A program made the position numbers and the translations under genes. From assembly GCF_927798175.1 (NCBI RefSeq), contig NZ_CAKMMP010000001.1, positions 310,001 through 374,000 on the forward strand: a DNA stretch of 64,000 nucleotides, read 5' to 3'. Of this stretch, positions 37,009 through 45,118 are shown one piece after another; the stretch's first letter is position 1; each line of letters begins with the position of its first letter. The notes below the pieces were generated by a model. It was not told the origin of the DNA and did not search any database. It was given only the letters and a program-made list of their open reading frames with translations. Source of the stretch: Paenibacillus sp. JJ-223. GTDB lineage: Bacteria > Bacillota > Bacilli > Paenibacillales > Paenibacillaceae.

Positions 37009-37368
37009 ATGCCAAAGAACCCCGGGCATTGCCAATTCGTTGTGGCGCTGGATTCGATTGTCGGCAAATGGAAGCCGATGATTCTTTATCATTTACTTCA
37101 AGGCAAACCTCTGAGGTTTAATGAGCTAAGAAGATTGCTGCCTGATATCACTCAAAGGATGCTTACGCTCCATCTGCGCGAATTGGAAGAGGAAGAGATC
37201 GTGAAACGTGTCGTTTATCCACAAATCCCGCCGAAAGTGGAGTACTCCATCACGGAATACGGCATGAGTCTGTCTCCGATTTTGGAAACCTTGCATCAAT
37301 GGGGAGCGGCCCATATTGAGCGCAAGCAGCTCAACAAGGCGAAAAATGAACAAACCGAAACGGACTAG
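37009..37368 (+). CDS. HxlR-family redox-type regulator
   Basis: 119-residue winged-helix protein (IVGKWKPMILYHLLQGKPLRF; ITQRMLTLHLRELEEEEIV). Cys8 near the N-terminus (PGHCQF) matches the position of the redox-sensing cysteine in YodB/HypR/CatR-type members, so quinone or electrophile sensing is plausible. AAAGGAGG six bases upstream selects ATG 37009. Divergent from azoR, its likely target. Confidence 0.92.
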   Translation: MPKNPGHCQFVVALDSIVGKWKPMILYHLLQGKPLRFNELRRLLPDITQRMLTLHLRELEEEEIVKRVVYPQIPPKVEYSITEYGMSLSPILETLHQWGAAHIERKQLNKAKNEQTETD

Positions 37369-37394
37369 CGTTCGACATTACGCTAGTCCGTTTT
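37357..37394 (+). terminator. Terminator of the HxlR gene
   Basis: AAACGGACTAGCG pairs with CGCTAGTCCGTTT around a 10-base loop, followed by T residues; the stem overlaps the last codons of the gene. Confidence 0.85.
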
Positions 37395-37503
37395 CATTCG
37401 CCGCTTTATAAAAATGGTCCTATTATACAGGCTAGCAGCCTTCACCATATCTTTCATCTCTCCATAGTATGTTGGTATATTACGAGATGGGAGGAATGAA
37501 CAG

Positions 37504-37932
37504 ATGGCAGTTAGTCCGCTTTGTAGACAATTCGCTTCTATTTTGAAGGCAACACCGCAGGTGATTAACGGTGTTTGTACAGCTTCTACGGTCAGAAATA
37601 ACATCAAACCTACGATTTTAGGCAAAAAAACCAGATCGTTTCTAGCCATCCCTCAGGCATTTTCCTTTGAGAACATTGGCCGTAACGGGAGAGCATTATG
37701 CCTTGGCGAAACTGTCATTTTGACCGCGGAAATCAATCCATTTATTTCCCGGCTGCGCAGCCATGGCATCAAGGTCACTGCGCTTCATAACCACTGGTTA
37801 TTTACCAACCCTAACCTGTGGTATATCCACTTCGAAAAGAACGAGAAACCGCTAACTTTCGCGAGAGACGTGCGTGATGCACTTAACGTCTTGACAACAA
37901 AAACAGTTCGGCCTGTTATTATCAAGAAATAA
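37504..37932 (+). CDS. DUF1259 (LppY/LpqO-like) protein
   Basis: 142 residues, one DUF1259 module (NGRALCLGETVILTAEINPF; GIKVTALHNHWLF). Family members in Actinobacteria are lipoproteins with two modules; here there is a single module and no signal peptide. GGGAGGAA precedes ATG 37504. It has its own terminator. Function unknown; the conserved His pair (LHNHW) suggests metal or small-ligand binding. Confidence 0.85.
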   Translation: MAVSPLCRQFASILKATPQVINGVCTASTVRNNIKPTILGKKTRSFLAIPQAFSFENIGRNGRALCLGETVILTAEINPFISRLRSHGIKVTALHNHWLFTNPNLWYIHFEKNEKPLTFARDVRDALNVLTTKTVRPVIIKK

Positions 37933-37941
37933 CCGAACAGG

Positions 37942-37967
37942 GGTCCGCCAAAGGCGGGCCTTTTTTT
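37942..37967 (+). terminator. Terminator of the DUF1259 gene
   Basis: GGTCCGCC (37942-37949) pairs with GGCGGGCC (37953-37960) with one T-G pair, AAA loop, then seven T. Confidence 0.9.
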
Positions 37968-38038
37968 ATTCCGCTCAGGAACAAAGGACAGGAAAAGGTA
38001 ATATCCTGACATTAGCCTATATGCAGAGGAGAGCTTTG

Positions 38039-39667
38039 ATGGATAGGAAATGGACATTCGATTATATTGTCGTAGGAACAGGTCCTGCCGGCGCAGTCAT
38101 TGCAAAAATACTCAGTGATGATAAACAAACCTCAGTTCTTGTCCTTGAGGCCGGAGAAAACAACGATAAGGATAAGCCAATCCGGGATTCTACTTTTGCT
38201 CTTGAGCTGGAGGAACAATTTTTCCCGCAATACTTCTGGCAGGGGGAAGGGATTCCGCAAGAGGGGGTGGATGACCGATCATTTGAATGGACCACAGGAC
38301 GCCTCTTAGGCGGAGGATCTTCGATTAACGGGGAGCAATATGTACGCCCGACACCAGATGTTTTTAGGGAATGGGAGAAGCTGCTTGGACCGCTGTGGTC
38401 ACCAAGACGGGCTACGCGCCGGTTTAAGAAATTGGAAAAGTATAACGGAGAAACCGATAATCCAAGCGCACGGGGATACCACGGACGGCTGGATATCAGG
38501 CAGGCACCAGTACACCCCACATCGATGGCCGAGAAGCTTACCGCAGCCATTGAACAGGCTACAGGCTTCCCGGAGATCCTGGATTATAATGACCCGAAAA
38601 CACCCCTTGGTCCGTTTACAAGATGGCAATTGTATCAAGATCCGAGCGGTCGAAGGGAAAGTTCTTCGAAGGCGTTTCTCTCCTTGGATATTATGACCCC
38701 TTCCGGTCGCGGTGTAAAAGGCAGGAAACTAAGAGTGTTCTTTAAATCAACGGCGCTGCGCGTGCTTTTTGATCAAAAACGCGCTGCAGGCGTGGAATTT
38801 CTGAAAGAAGGGAAACGCGTTCGGGCTTACGCACGAAAAAAAGTGATTATTTCGGGCGGCATCAATAGCGCTCAGCTGCTCATGCTATCCGGAATCGGAC
38901 CTGCCCCATTGTTGAAAAAAGCAGGTATCCCTGTTATTTTTAACAATCCTAATGTAGGCCAGAGGCTGAGAAACCATACGCTCAACACGGCCGTGTTCAC
39001 AACGAATCCCAACGATAACGCCCTGCCTGCTAATGATCCGAATGCCCTTTATACAGGGGGAGCCTTTTTGCCCGCCCCGATGGAGCCGAGCGGAAATCGG
39101 CGGGCAGTACAGCTGATTGGCATCGGTTCCGACCGCCATTTAACGCTTGCACTCCTGTACTTGCGCCCTAAGAGCCGCGGTTTCATTAAAATCCAGAACA
39201 ATGATCCGCTTAAAATCGTGCTTGCGGATGAAGGATTTCTTGCCAATCCCGATGACATGGAAGCCGTTAAAAATATTTACAGAATATATGTTAAAAATAT
39301 CGCTGCCAAGCTCACATCCATCGACCCGGCGTACCGGCTTATTTCGCCAACTACCGATATCATTGACGATGACTCCAAGTTGGAAGATTTTATAAAAGAG
39401 AATTTTGACCATAACCATCACCAGCAGGGTTCGCTTCGCATGGCTCCTTTACATAGGGGAGGGGTTGTTGATCGGAGGGGAAACGTGCATGGGGTGAAGG
39501 ATTTGATCGTTGCAGATGCTTCAATCATTCCATTTACGGTGGACGGCAATGTTTCAGCCCCTGCATTCCTTATCGGGTATACCATTGCTCGCCAGCTGCA
39601 GTTACAGGATAAGAAGCCTCAAAAACGTCAGGGAAAAAGACAGCCATTCGAGAACGAGGAAGAATAG
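38039..39667 (+). CDS. GMC-family FAD oxidoreductase
   Basis: 542 residues. Dinucleotide-binding start VVGTGPAGAVIAKIL with the ADP-binding VLVLEAGE, the GMC signature GRLLGGGSSINGE, and the C-terminal catalytic His region (HHQQGSLRMA; DGNVSAPAFLIGYTIA). AGAGGAGAG places the start at ATG 38039. GMC enzymes oxidise alcohols, sugars or choline; substrate not predictable. The basic, Lys/Gln-rich tail is unusual. It appears monocistronic. Confidence 0.92.
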   Translation: MDRKWTFDYIVVGTGPAGAVIAKILSDDKQTSVLVLEAGENNDKDKPIRDSTFALELEEQFFPQYFWQGEGIPQEGVDDRSFEWTTGRLLGGGSSINGEQYVRPTPDVFREWEKLLGPLWSPRRATRRFKKLEKYNGETDNPSARGYHGRLDIRQAPVHPTSMAEKLTAAIEQATGFPEILDYNDPKTPLGPFTRWQLYQDPSGRRESSSKAFLSLDIMTPSGRGVKGRKLRVFFKSTALRVLFDQKRAAGVEFLKEGKRVRAYARKKVIISGGINSAQLLMLSGIGPAPLLKKAGIPVIFNNPNVGQRLRNHTLNTAVFTTNPNDNALPANDPNALYTGGAFLPAPMEPSGNRRAVQLIGIGSDRHLTLALLYLRPKSRGFIKIQNNDPLKIVLADEGFLANPDDMEAVKNIYRIYVKNIAAKLTSIDPAYRLISPTTDIIDDDSKLEDFIKENFDHNHHQQGSLRMAPLHRGGVVDRRGNVHGVKDLIVADASIIPFTVDGNVSAPAFLIGYTIARQLQLQDKKPQKRQGKRQPFENEEE

Positions 39668-39720
39668 GTTCGTAATCCGATCAGAACGAGTCAAAAAGCC
39701 CTGGATTTGGATTCAAATGC

Positions 39721-39809
39721 TCCCCCTTAGAACGGACATGGGATACCCCTTTGGTTATTCCGATGAATTCTAAGGGGGATATTTTATGGCGATTAAAGGA
39801 CAGAAATAA
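39721..39809 (+). repeat. 12-bp perfect inverted repeat followed by a seven-codon ORF; possible IS remnant
   Basis: TCCCCCTTAGAA (39721-39732) and TTCTAAGGGGGA (39768-39779) are perfect inverses 35 bases apart. Seven bases later ATG 39786 begins MAIKGQK and stops. MAIKGQKF-type starts are common in IS3-family OrfA, so this may be the truncated left end of an insertion sequence. The lack of a true T-run makes a simple terminator less likely. Confidence 0.35.
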
Positions 39810-39875
39810 TGCCCGGAAATCGGGTTATATTGCAGCTGTACTTTCTTATGCCTGTGCTTACATACGTAGATACCT

Positions 39876-40757
39876 TTAGATTAGGCTTATGGAGAGATTA
39901 TTCCTCACTTCGTCTAAAAAAGCCGATAGTGCTGGTGTAATTAAGGTGTCTTTGCGCTTAACAAACAGAGTCGTTACAGAGGAATACTCAGTCGGCAGCC
40001 GGTGACTGATTACCTTTCCTCGCTCCTCATAATCAGCAATGATCGAGTAAGGGAGTAACGTAATGCCCAGCCCCGCATGAACACAAGCAAGAATCGTTTC
40101 AAGCGTACCGAATTCCATTAATTTTACCGGCAATAATCCTTCTTCTTGGAAAAGAGAATTAAGCCTGGCACGATATGAACATCCTTTAGGAAACACCAGC
40201 ATCGTATGATTCTGCAAATCATGGATGGAATCAACCAAAGGGTGTTCGGGGGAAGTTACCAGTACGAGTGTCTCTTCAAAAACGTTCTCTTGACATAAAT
40301 CAGGATGCTGGATCGGACCAGAAACAAATGCGCCATGCAGTTCATAATGGAGAACGGCATGAAGCAGTTTTTCGGTGGGCCCGGTCATGAGAGAGAAATC
40401 GACATGAGGATACTTTAAATGATATTTAGCAAAGACGGCAGGCAGCCGAACGGCTGCCGTCGTTTCCATCGAGCCGATGGACAGAGGGCCCGTAGGAATG
40501 GACGCATTCCCGACCGCTGCCCTGGCTTCATCCATCATATTTAATATCTTTTCGGTGTACGATACTAAAACTTCTCCGGAAGGAGTAAGGGTAATTCCTT
40601 TTTTATGGCGATAAAACAACGTCGTCTGAAGCTCAGCTTCCAATTGCTGAATCTTGTTTGTCACATTGGATTGCGCATAGTTTAATCTTTTGGCGGTCTT
40701 GGAAATGCTGCCTTCACGAGCTGCTTGAACAAAAATCTCCAATAAATGAATGTCCAT
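39876..40757 (-). CDS. LysR-family regulator
   Basis: 293 residues: N-terminal HTH (LLEIFVQAAREGSISKTAKRLNYAQ) and a LysR substrate-binding domain (PLSIGSMETTAAVRLPAVF; AGLGITLLPYSI). AGGGAGAG precedes ATG 40757. It is divergent from the nitronate monooxygenase gene and shares a 130-base intergenic region with a dyad, so it most likely regulates that gene and itself. Confidence 0.93.
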   Translation of the reverse strand: MDIHLLEIFVQAAREGSISKTAKRLNYAQSNVTNKIQQLEAELQTTLFYRHKKGITLTPSGEVLVSYTEKILNMMDEARAAVGNASIPTGPLSIGSMETTAAVRLPAVFAKYHLKYPHVDFSLMTGPTEKLLHAVLHYELHGAFVSGPIQHPDLCQENVFEETLVLVTSPEHPLVDSIHDLQNHTMLVFPKGCSYRARLNSLFQEEGLLPVKLMEFGTLETILACVHAGLGITLLPYSIIADYEERGKVISHRLPTEYSSVTTLFVKRKDTLITPALSAFLDEVRNNLSISLI

Positions 40758-40807
40758 AAGTGAAATCTCTCCCTGAAACTGAAGTATCTGAAAACGAGAT
40801 ATATAAG

Positions 40808-40832
40808 ATCATGTTTTCGAATTATACATGAT
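40808..40832. promoter_or_regulatory. LysR-type dyad between regulator and nitronate monooxygenase
   Basis: ATCATG (40808-40813) and CATGAT (40827-40832) flank 13 bases, containing a T-N11-A pattern. A second, overlapping symmetry is GAAAAC/GTTTTC just upstream. Confidence 0.45.
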
Positions 40833-40887
40833 GGATAAAGTCGGTGTAAACTAATGTGAAGATATTCATAATGAGGAGGGAGCAACG

Positions 40888-41964
40888 ATGGCCATACAAC
40901 TATATAGCAAATTTTGTGAACTTTTCGATATTCGTTATCCCATTGTACTTGCAGGCATGGCTGGAATTGCGAACATGGTTCCGCTCGTATCCGCAGTTTC
41001 TAATGCAGGGGGTCTCGGAACCTTGGGCGCTGCTTACATGACACCCGAAGAAATAAGGGATGCGATACAAGCCATCAGGAAGCTGACTCAAGCTCCTTTT
41101 GCTGTTAACATTTTTGCTAACGTTGGACCGGATCATTATCAAAATTTTAATGCCGTTAATGAAAAACTGAATGCGATCCGTGACTCATTAGGAATATTAC
41201 AACCTGATCAAAATGGAATTCATACACCAGATCGATTTGATGAACAATTTCGCGTGTTGTTAGAGGAAAACGTTCCGATTATTAGTACAACCTTCGGTTT
41301 ATTATCGGATGATCACATGCAGCAAGCGAAATCATTAGGTATAAAAATCATGAATAAAGTAACAACTGTAGACGAAGCGATCCAGGCTGAACAACGAGGA
41401 TGCGACGTTATCGTTGCTCAAGGCAGTGAAGCCGGAGGACATCGCGGGACATTTGATACGTCATCCAGACCATCTGGAGCCAACATCGGAACGATGGCGC
41501 TTGTCCCGCAGATTGTTGATCAGGTGAAAGTTCCCGTTCTTGCGGCTGGCGGAATTATGGATGGCAGGGGGCTGGTAGCTTCGCTTGCTTTAGGTGCGCA
41601 AGGGGTACAAATGGGGACAAGATTTTTAATCTCAGCGGAGTCGGGTGCACACCCGGTTTATAAACAGGCACTGCTTGAAAGTACGGAGGAAAGCACCGTG
41701 ATCACCAATGCATTTTCGGGACGGCCGGCAAGGGGAATACGCAATACGTTTATCCAACATTGGGAAACAAGCGATATTAAGCCTCTTCCTTTTCCTACAC
41801 AAAATACATTAACACGAGAAATCAGAAATGCTTCTGCCCGTCAGAACAACCGGGAATATATGGCGCTTTGGGCGGGACAAGGCACGAGAATGCTTACAGC
41901 GGATCAAGCCGCAGGCGATATTGTGAACCAGATCGTGGAAGATGCCAAAAAAATCTTGATCTAA
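40888..41964 (+). CDS. Nitronate monooxygenase (NMO / 2-nitropropane dioxygenase family)
   Basis: FMN-dependent TIM barrel that detoxifies propionate-3-nitronate and related nitronates, 358 residues. Motifs: IRYPIVLAGMAGIAN, NAGGLGTLGAAYM, the phosphate-binding AQGSEAGGHRG and AAGGIMDGRGL, then LGAQGVQMGTRFL. GAGGAGGGA precedes ATG 40888. Transcribed away from the LysR gene. Followed by a truncated tautomerase fragment. Confidence 0.93.
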   Translation: MAIQLYSKFCELFDIRYPIVLAGMAGIANMVPLVSAVSNAGGLGTLGAAYMTPEEIRDAIQAIRKLTQAPFAVNIFANVGPDHYQNFNAVNEKLNAIRDSLGILQPDQNGIHTPDRFDEQFRVLLEENVPIISTTFGLLSDDHMQQAKSLGIKIMNKVTTVDEAIQAEQRGCDVIVAQGSEAGGHRGTFDTSSRPSGANIGTMALVPQIVDQVKVPVLAAGGIMDGRGLVASLALGAQGVQMGTRFLISAESGAHPVYKQALLESTEESTVITNAFSGRPARGIRNTFIQHWETSDIKPLPFPTQNTLTREIRNASARQNNREYMALWAGQGTRMLTADQAAGDIVNQIVEDAKKILI

Positions 41965-42010
41965 CGCATTTTTAGACAAGAATCACTATACCTAAAAGGA
42001 GCAGATTATA

Positions 42011-42094
42011 TTGCCTCTTATTCGTTTTGATTTAATTGAAGGCAGAGATCGGGAGAGTATCAAGCGTTTATTGGATGTCTCCCATATAGAATAG
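42011..42094 (+). pseudogene. Tautomerase-family gene, 5' fragment
   Basis: AAAAGGAG and TTG 42011 begin LPLIRFDLIEGRDRESIKRL LDVSH then stop. This matches the N-terminus of 4-oxalocrotonate tautomerase relatives with the catalytic Pro next to the start, but only 27 codons remain of the usual 60-130. It is 46 bases after the nitronate monooxygenase gene and was probably co-transcribed with it. Confidence 0.7.
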
Positions 42095-42226
42095 AGGAGG
42101 CTCGGTATGAAGCTGTGATTATGATAAGATTTCTTCCATGGACTCATTTTACAAAAATAAGCATCTTCTGCTATTTTCCTTACTATATAATATAGTAAAA
42201 TCACACTCGGAAGGAGGAGGGTACCT

Positions 42227-42574
42227 TTGCCATATGCCGTCAGTTTTATTATAGCCGTACTGCTCACATCGCTATCTTATTTTTTGGGCAGCCGTATACT
42301 TACCAATGGAATTGCAATGTGGCAGGCCATCGTGATCGGCGCATCCGTAGTTTCACTCGGTGCTATCGCTGAGGCGCTTGGATTACCTATTTGGCTGATT
42401 GTTCTTATACCGTTTCCGGTTGGGATGTTGTTGTTATTTCTATTTTTACATCAGCCGCTATACATCTGGTTTATTACATATTTGATTATTCTTGCTATAT
42501 ATACATTAATTCACGTCATCGGAAGTTACTTTTTTGAGTTTCATTCTTTGATTCCTGCTTGGAAATTATCTTAA
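42227..42574 (+). CDS. Small membrane protein (115 aa), unknown function
   Basis: Very hydrophobic, with four predicted membrane segments (about 5-22, 30-50, 55-75, 78-100). The start is TTG 42227, six bases after AAGGAGGAGGG. I do not recognise the family. Followed by a strong terminator. Confidence 0.75.
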   Translation: MPYAVSFIIAVLLTSLSYFLGSRILTNGIAMWQAIVIGASVVSLGAIAEALGLPIWLIVLIPFPVGMLLLFLFLHQPLYIWFITYLIILAIYTLIHVIGSYFFEFHSLIPAWKLS

Positions 42575-42593
42575 GGTAGAACTTATACGAGTT

Positions 42594-42622
42594 AACCGGA
42601 GCTTAAATGCTCCGGTTTTTTT
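42594..42622 (+). terminator. Intrinsic terminator
   Basis: AACCGGAGC (42594-42602) pairs with GCTCCGGTT, loop TTAAAT, followed by a T-run. Confidence 0.9.
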
Positions 42623-42684
42623 GCAGGTCAAAAGGGATATGGCTGCATGGTAAAGATGAAGAGTGTTCCAAAACCCGCCTTATT

Positions 42685-42864
42685 CTACGGATGTTCAACC
42701 AGACTGGATAAAGGAACGGTCATTTCCTGCTCCGAGTTGCCGATCGGATAGATCCGAGCGGTATCATCCTCATTGACATGCTGGATGAAAACAGGCGCAT
42801 CCTGATAAGTTACATGTTTCATAATGCCTGACTCACAAATTTCAATCGCTCTTTGTTTGTTCAT
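42685..42864 (-). CDS. sspH: Small acid-soluble spore protein H
   Basis: 59 residues, MNKQRAIEICES...HVTYQDAPVFIQHVN and ARIYPIG. This is the full SspH family pattern (B. subtilis starts MNIQRAKEIVES and has TYNGVPIYIQHVNEE). AAGGAG seven bases upstream overlaps the stop of the preceding 56-codon gene, so the two form an operon. SspH is a minor spore-core protein made under forespore control. The gene was found by reading the minus strand directly. Confidence 0.93.
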   Translation of the reverse strand: MNKQRAIEICESGIMKHVTYQDAPVFIQHVNEDDTARIYPIGNSEQEMTVPLSSLVEHP

Positions 42865-42875
42865 GGGAATTCTCC

Positions 42876-43046
42876 TTATTCTGAAGGCTCATTCGATGGA
42901 TCAATATGACGATGGGCGGCTCTTTTTATTTCTTGGTCGAGTTTGGATGGTCCTTGAATTTCTGCGGCAGCCTCCATCTGATCGTTCAACTGCTGTTCGA
43001 TCTGTCCGATTCCGTGCGCTTCCTGTTGTTGTTTGCTCTTGGCCAA
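42876..43046 (-). CDS. Small hydrophilic protein (56 aa) co-transcribed with sspH
   Basis: Starts at TTG 43046, six bases after GGAGGG, and reads MAKSKQQQEAHGIGQIEQQ... ending HIDPSNEPSE. Gln/Glu-rich, no hydrophobic segment, predicted disordered or helical. It ends 11 bases before sspH, and a sigma-G-like promoter precedes it, so it may be another spore-core protein. No family recognised. Confidence 0.7.
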   Translation of the reverse strand: MAKSKQQQEAHGIGQIEQQLNDQMEAAAEIQGPSKLDQEIKRAAHRHIDPSNEPSE

Positions 43047-43093
43047 AACGTTCCCTCCATGTCATGATAAGATCTTTATTTCCTCTGCATCAC

Positions 43094-43124
43094 TACATTG
43101 CTCCAAAGCGTAGGACCTTATGCA
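43094..43124 (-). promoter_or_regulatory. Sigma-G-like promoter of the sspH operon
   Basis: On the minus strand TGCATA, an 18-base spacer, then CAATGTA; the sigma-G consensus is roughly TGAATA and CATACTA. It is about 48 bases before the TTG start of the 56-residue protein. Confidence 0.4.
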
Positions 43125-43287
43125 ATAGTTTTTCGTTCAATCGCCAAGATCGGTTCAAGTGCCCGTTACGTCTTGCTCCGTTTTTCATACTTTATAGAGT
43201 CGGCAGTATTGAATAAAGAGATCAAGACCGTAATTCGTTGAGACAGGAATTGGGTTGCGGGATTTAGGGATTTTATGAGGAGGCGGT

Positions 43288-43980
43288 ATGGTGACAAGAA
43301 AAGTCGTGATCGAGATTAATTTCAACAACTATGGTTTTGACCCGGAGCGTCTAACGAGGGAATGGCTGGTGCGGAGAATGGGCATTTTTCGCAAGTTTAC
43401 GCTGAACAGCCTTAAGGCACAGACGAATCAGGATTTCCTGGCCGTCGTGAAGCTCTCGAAGGAATCGGGAGAGTTGATGCAGGAAATTTTGGCAGAGCAG
43501 GAACCGTTGCCGGCCAATATCCGTTTCGGTACGCATATCGAGAGCGTTCGCGCCATACTCGCCTTTGCGGAAGGATATGAAGACATTTACATTGCCAGAC
43601 TGGATTCGGATGACCTTTATCACAGAACGTTTGTTCAGCAGCTTTATAACGTGCAGCCAAAGCCAGAGACGATGGCGCTAATTAATCAGAACGGGTATCT
43701 CTGGAACAGCGTCAACAATGAGATGGCACCGACGTTTCATCGTTCACCGCAGTTCTATGTGTATCTGTATAAAACGGAGCAGTACGCCTCAGGATACCGC
43801 GTCAAGTTACCGGGGAGAGGCACCCATGGGAATGTCATCGATTTGCCGCATGAGCTGCTGCCTCCACGCAATTATATCAATGTCATTCATTCCAGCAATA
43901 CTTCAGTAAAAAAGGTTCCGCTTAAAGACCGGCTGAGTGAAGATCAGATCGAACAAGTATTACGGGAATTCATGGGCTGA
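43288..43980 (+). CDS. Putative rhamnosyl transferase-family glycosyltransferase
   Basis: 230 residues with a GT-A-like fold of the PF11316 type: KVVIEINFNNYG at the N-terminus, then the conserved ARLDSDDLYH (DxD-type metal site) near residues 110-119. GAGGAGG precedes ATG 43288. A related gene follows after a terminator. No membrane segment; acceptor and donor unknown. Could modify a surface polysaccharide or spore-coat glycan. Confidence 0.85.
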   Translation: MVTRKVVIEINFNNYGFDPERLTREWLVRRMGIFRKFTLNSLKAQTNQDFLAVVKLSKESGELMQEILAEQEPLPANIRFGTHIESVRAILAFAEGYEDIYIARLDSDDLYHRTFVQQLYNVQPKPETMALINQNGYLWNSVNNEMAPTFHRSPQFYVYLYKTEQYASGYRVKLPGRGTHGNVIDLPHELLPPRNYINVIHSSNTSVKKVPLKDRLSEDQIEQVLREFMG

Positions 43981-44030
43981 ACAGAGGCGTTCTTGATCGA
44001 TGAGAAAGCTGATGTTATTGACGTTACCAC

Positions 44031-44066
44031 GAAGAGAGATCGGATATCCGCACTCTCTCTTCTTTT
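44031..44066 (+). terminator. Terminator between the two glycosyltransferase genes
   Basis: GAAGAGAG (44031-44038) pairs with CTCTCTTC (44055-44062), with palindromic CGGATATCCG inside; TTTTC follows. Confidence 0.7.
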
Positions 44067-44254
44067 CCCGGTTTTATAGAGGTGGAATCCAGATTCTGCG
44101 GTCGTTTGAATCGATGCATCAAAGCAATTGTCCGTTGCTGTTTTACCGAACATACATATACTAAGCGTAGACTGACCACCGGATTTCCCTTTCAATAAGA
44201 GGAGTTGAAAAAATCCGGGGTAACATCCTTGAACATCAAAGGAGGGCTATGTGC

Positions 44255-45025
44255 GTGTCTAAAGAAAAAAAGCTTGTCGTAGAAATGCTCTTTAATAACT
44301 GGGGAGCGACAGCGGATCGACTGACCAAGGGATGGATCGAATACAGAATAGATTTATTCATGAAATATGCACTTCAGAGCCTGCTTCTTCAATCTTCTCA
44401 GGATTTTACCTGCTACTTGCTGTATGATCCGAACTCAGAGAAGCTTATACAAGAAACACTAAAAAAGTATCCTCCCTTGCCTTCCAATATCCGTTTCGTC
44501 ACACCTAAAGATTACCAAGCTCATGTCATCCAAGATATTAGAGAGTTCAGGTATTTGTACCGCGTCTATCTGTCCAGTGACGATATGTATCACAAAGATT
44601 TTATCAAAAAGCTGCATGACTATACACCCCGAAAAGACACGGTTGCCCTGATCCCACAATACGGTTACATCTACGATTCGGTACAACATCGACTGGGGAA
44701 ATTTTTTTTCTGGCTTCCCAGCTACGGTGCAACCCTGATCCGTGTGGACGAATATTTGAGAGGACAAGCGGCCCGTACTTCCTGGCGCGATGCGTTTAAG
44801 GTGCCCAGGGAGTTCATTAATATCAAAGAACCCATCTGGATCAATCATATTCATGGACAGAATACAGGAACCACTTTTGACAATGTGTTGACCTGGAAAA
44901 TAGCCAATGTTCATGATGCTTGTTCGTTGGACCCTTGGGATAACGGTAAGCAGCCTCGAGCTTTTTTCGGTCCTGAAATTACAGAGCCCAATGAGATCGA
45001 ACGGATACTGAAAAACTTTTTTTAA
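44255..45025 (+). CDS. Putative rhamnosyl transferase-family glycosyltransferase, second copy
   Basis: 256 residues, clearly related to the gene at 43288: shared pattern FNN(W/Y)G-x-DRLT, LPSNIRF, then YLSSDDMYH (SDD instead of DSDD) and QYGYI-D. The frame opens at ATG 44249, which is too close to AAAGGAGGG; GTG 44255 has an 8-base spacer and is preferred. It differs most in the C-terminal third, so the acceptor may differ. Confidence 0.85.
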   Translation: MSKEKKLVVEMLFNNWGATADRLTKGWIEYRIDLFMKYALQSLLLQSSQDFTCYLLYDPNSEKLIQETLKKYPPLPSNIRFVTPKDYQAHVIQDIREFRYLYRVYLSSDDMYHKDFIKKLHDYTPRKDTVALIPQYGYIYDSVQHRLGKFFFWLPSYGATLIRVDEYLRGQAARTSWRDAFKVPREFINIKEPIWINHIHGQNTGTTFDNVLTWKIANVHDACSLDPWDNGKQPRAFFGPEITEPNEIERILKNFF

Positions 45026-45074
45026 AGGTGTCTTTCCAATAGTCATTAAAGGAAAAGATAAAGGGAAGACGGAA

Positions 45075-45118
45075 GAAAGGGGCCGGTTGTGCAAGCCCCT
45101 CTTTCATTTCTTTTTCTC
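45075..45118 (+). terminator. Terminator after the second glycosyltransferase
   Basis: GAAAGGGGC (45075-45083) pairs with GCCCCTCTTTC (45095-45105, one bulge), then T-rich sequence. It overlaps the 3' end of the convergent DUF4062 gene. Confidence 0.6.
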
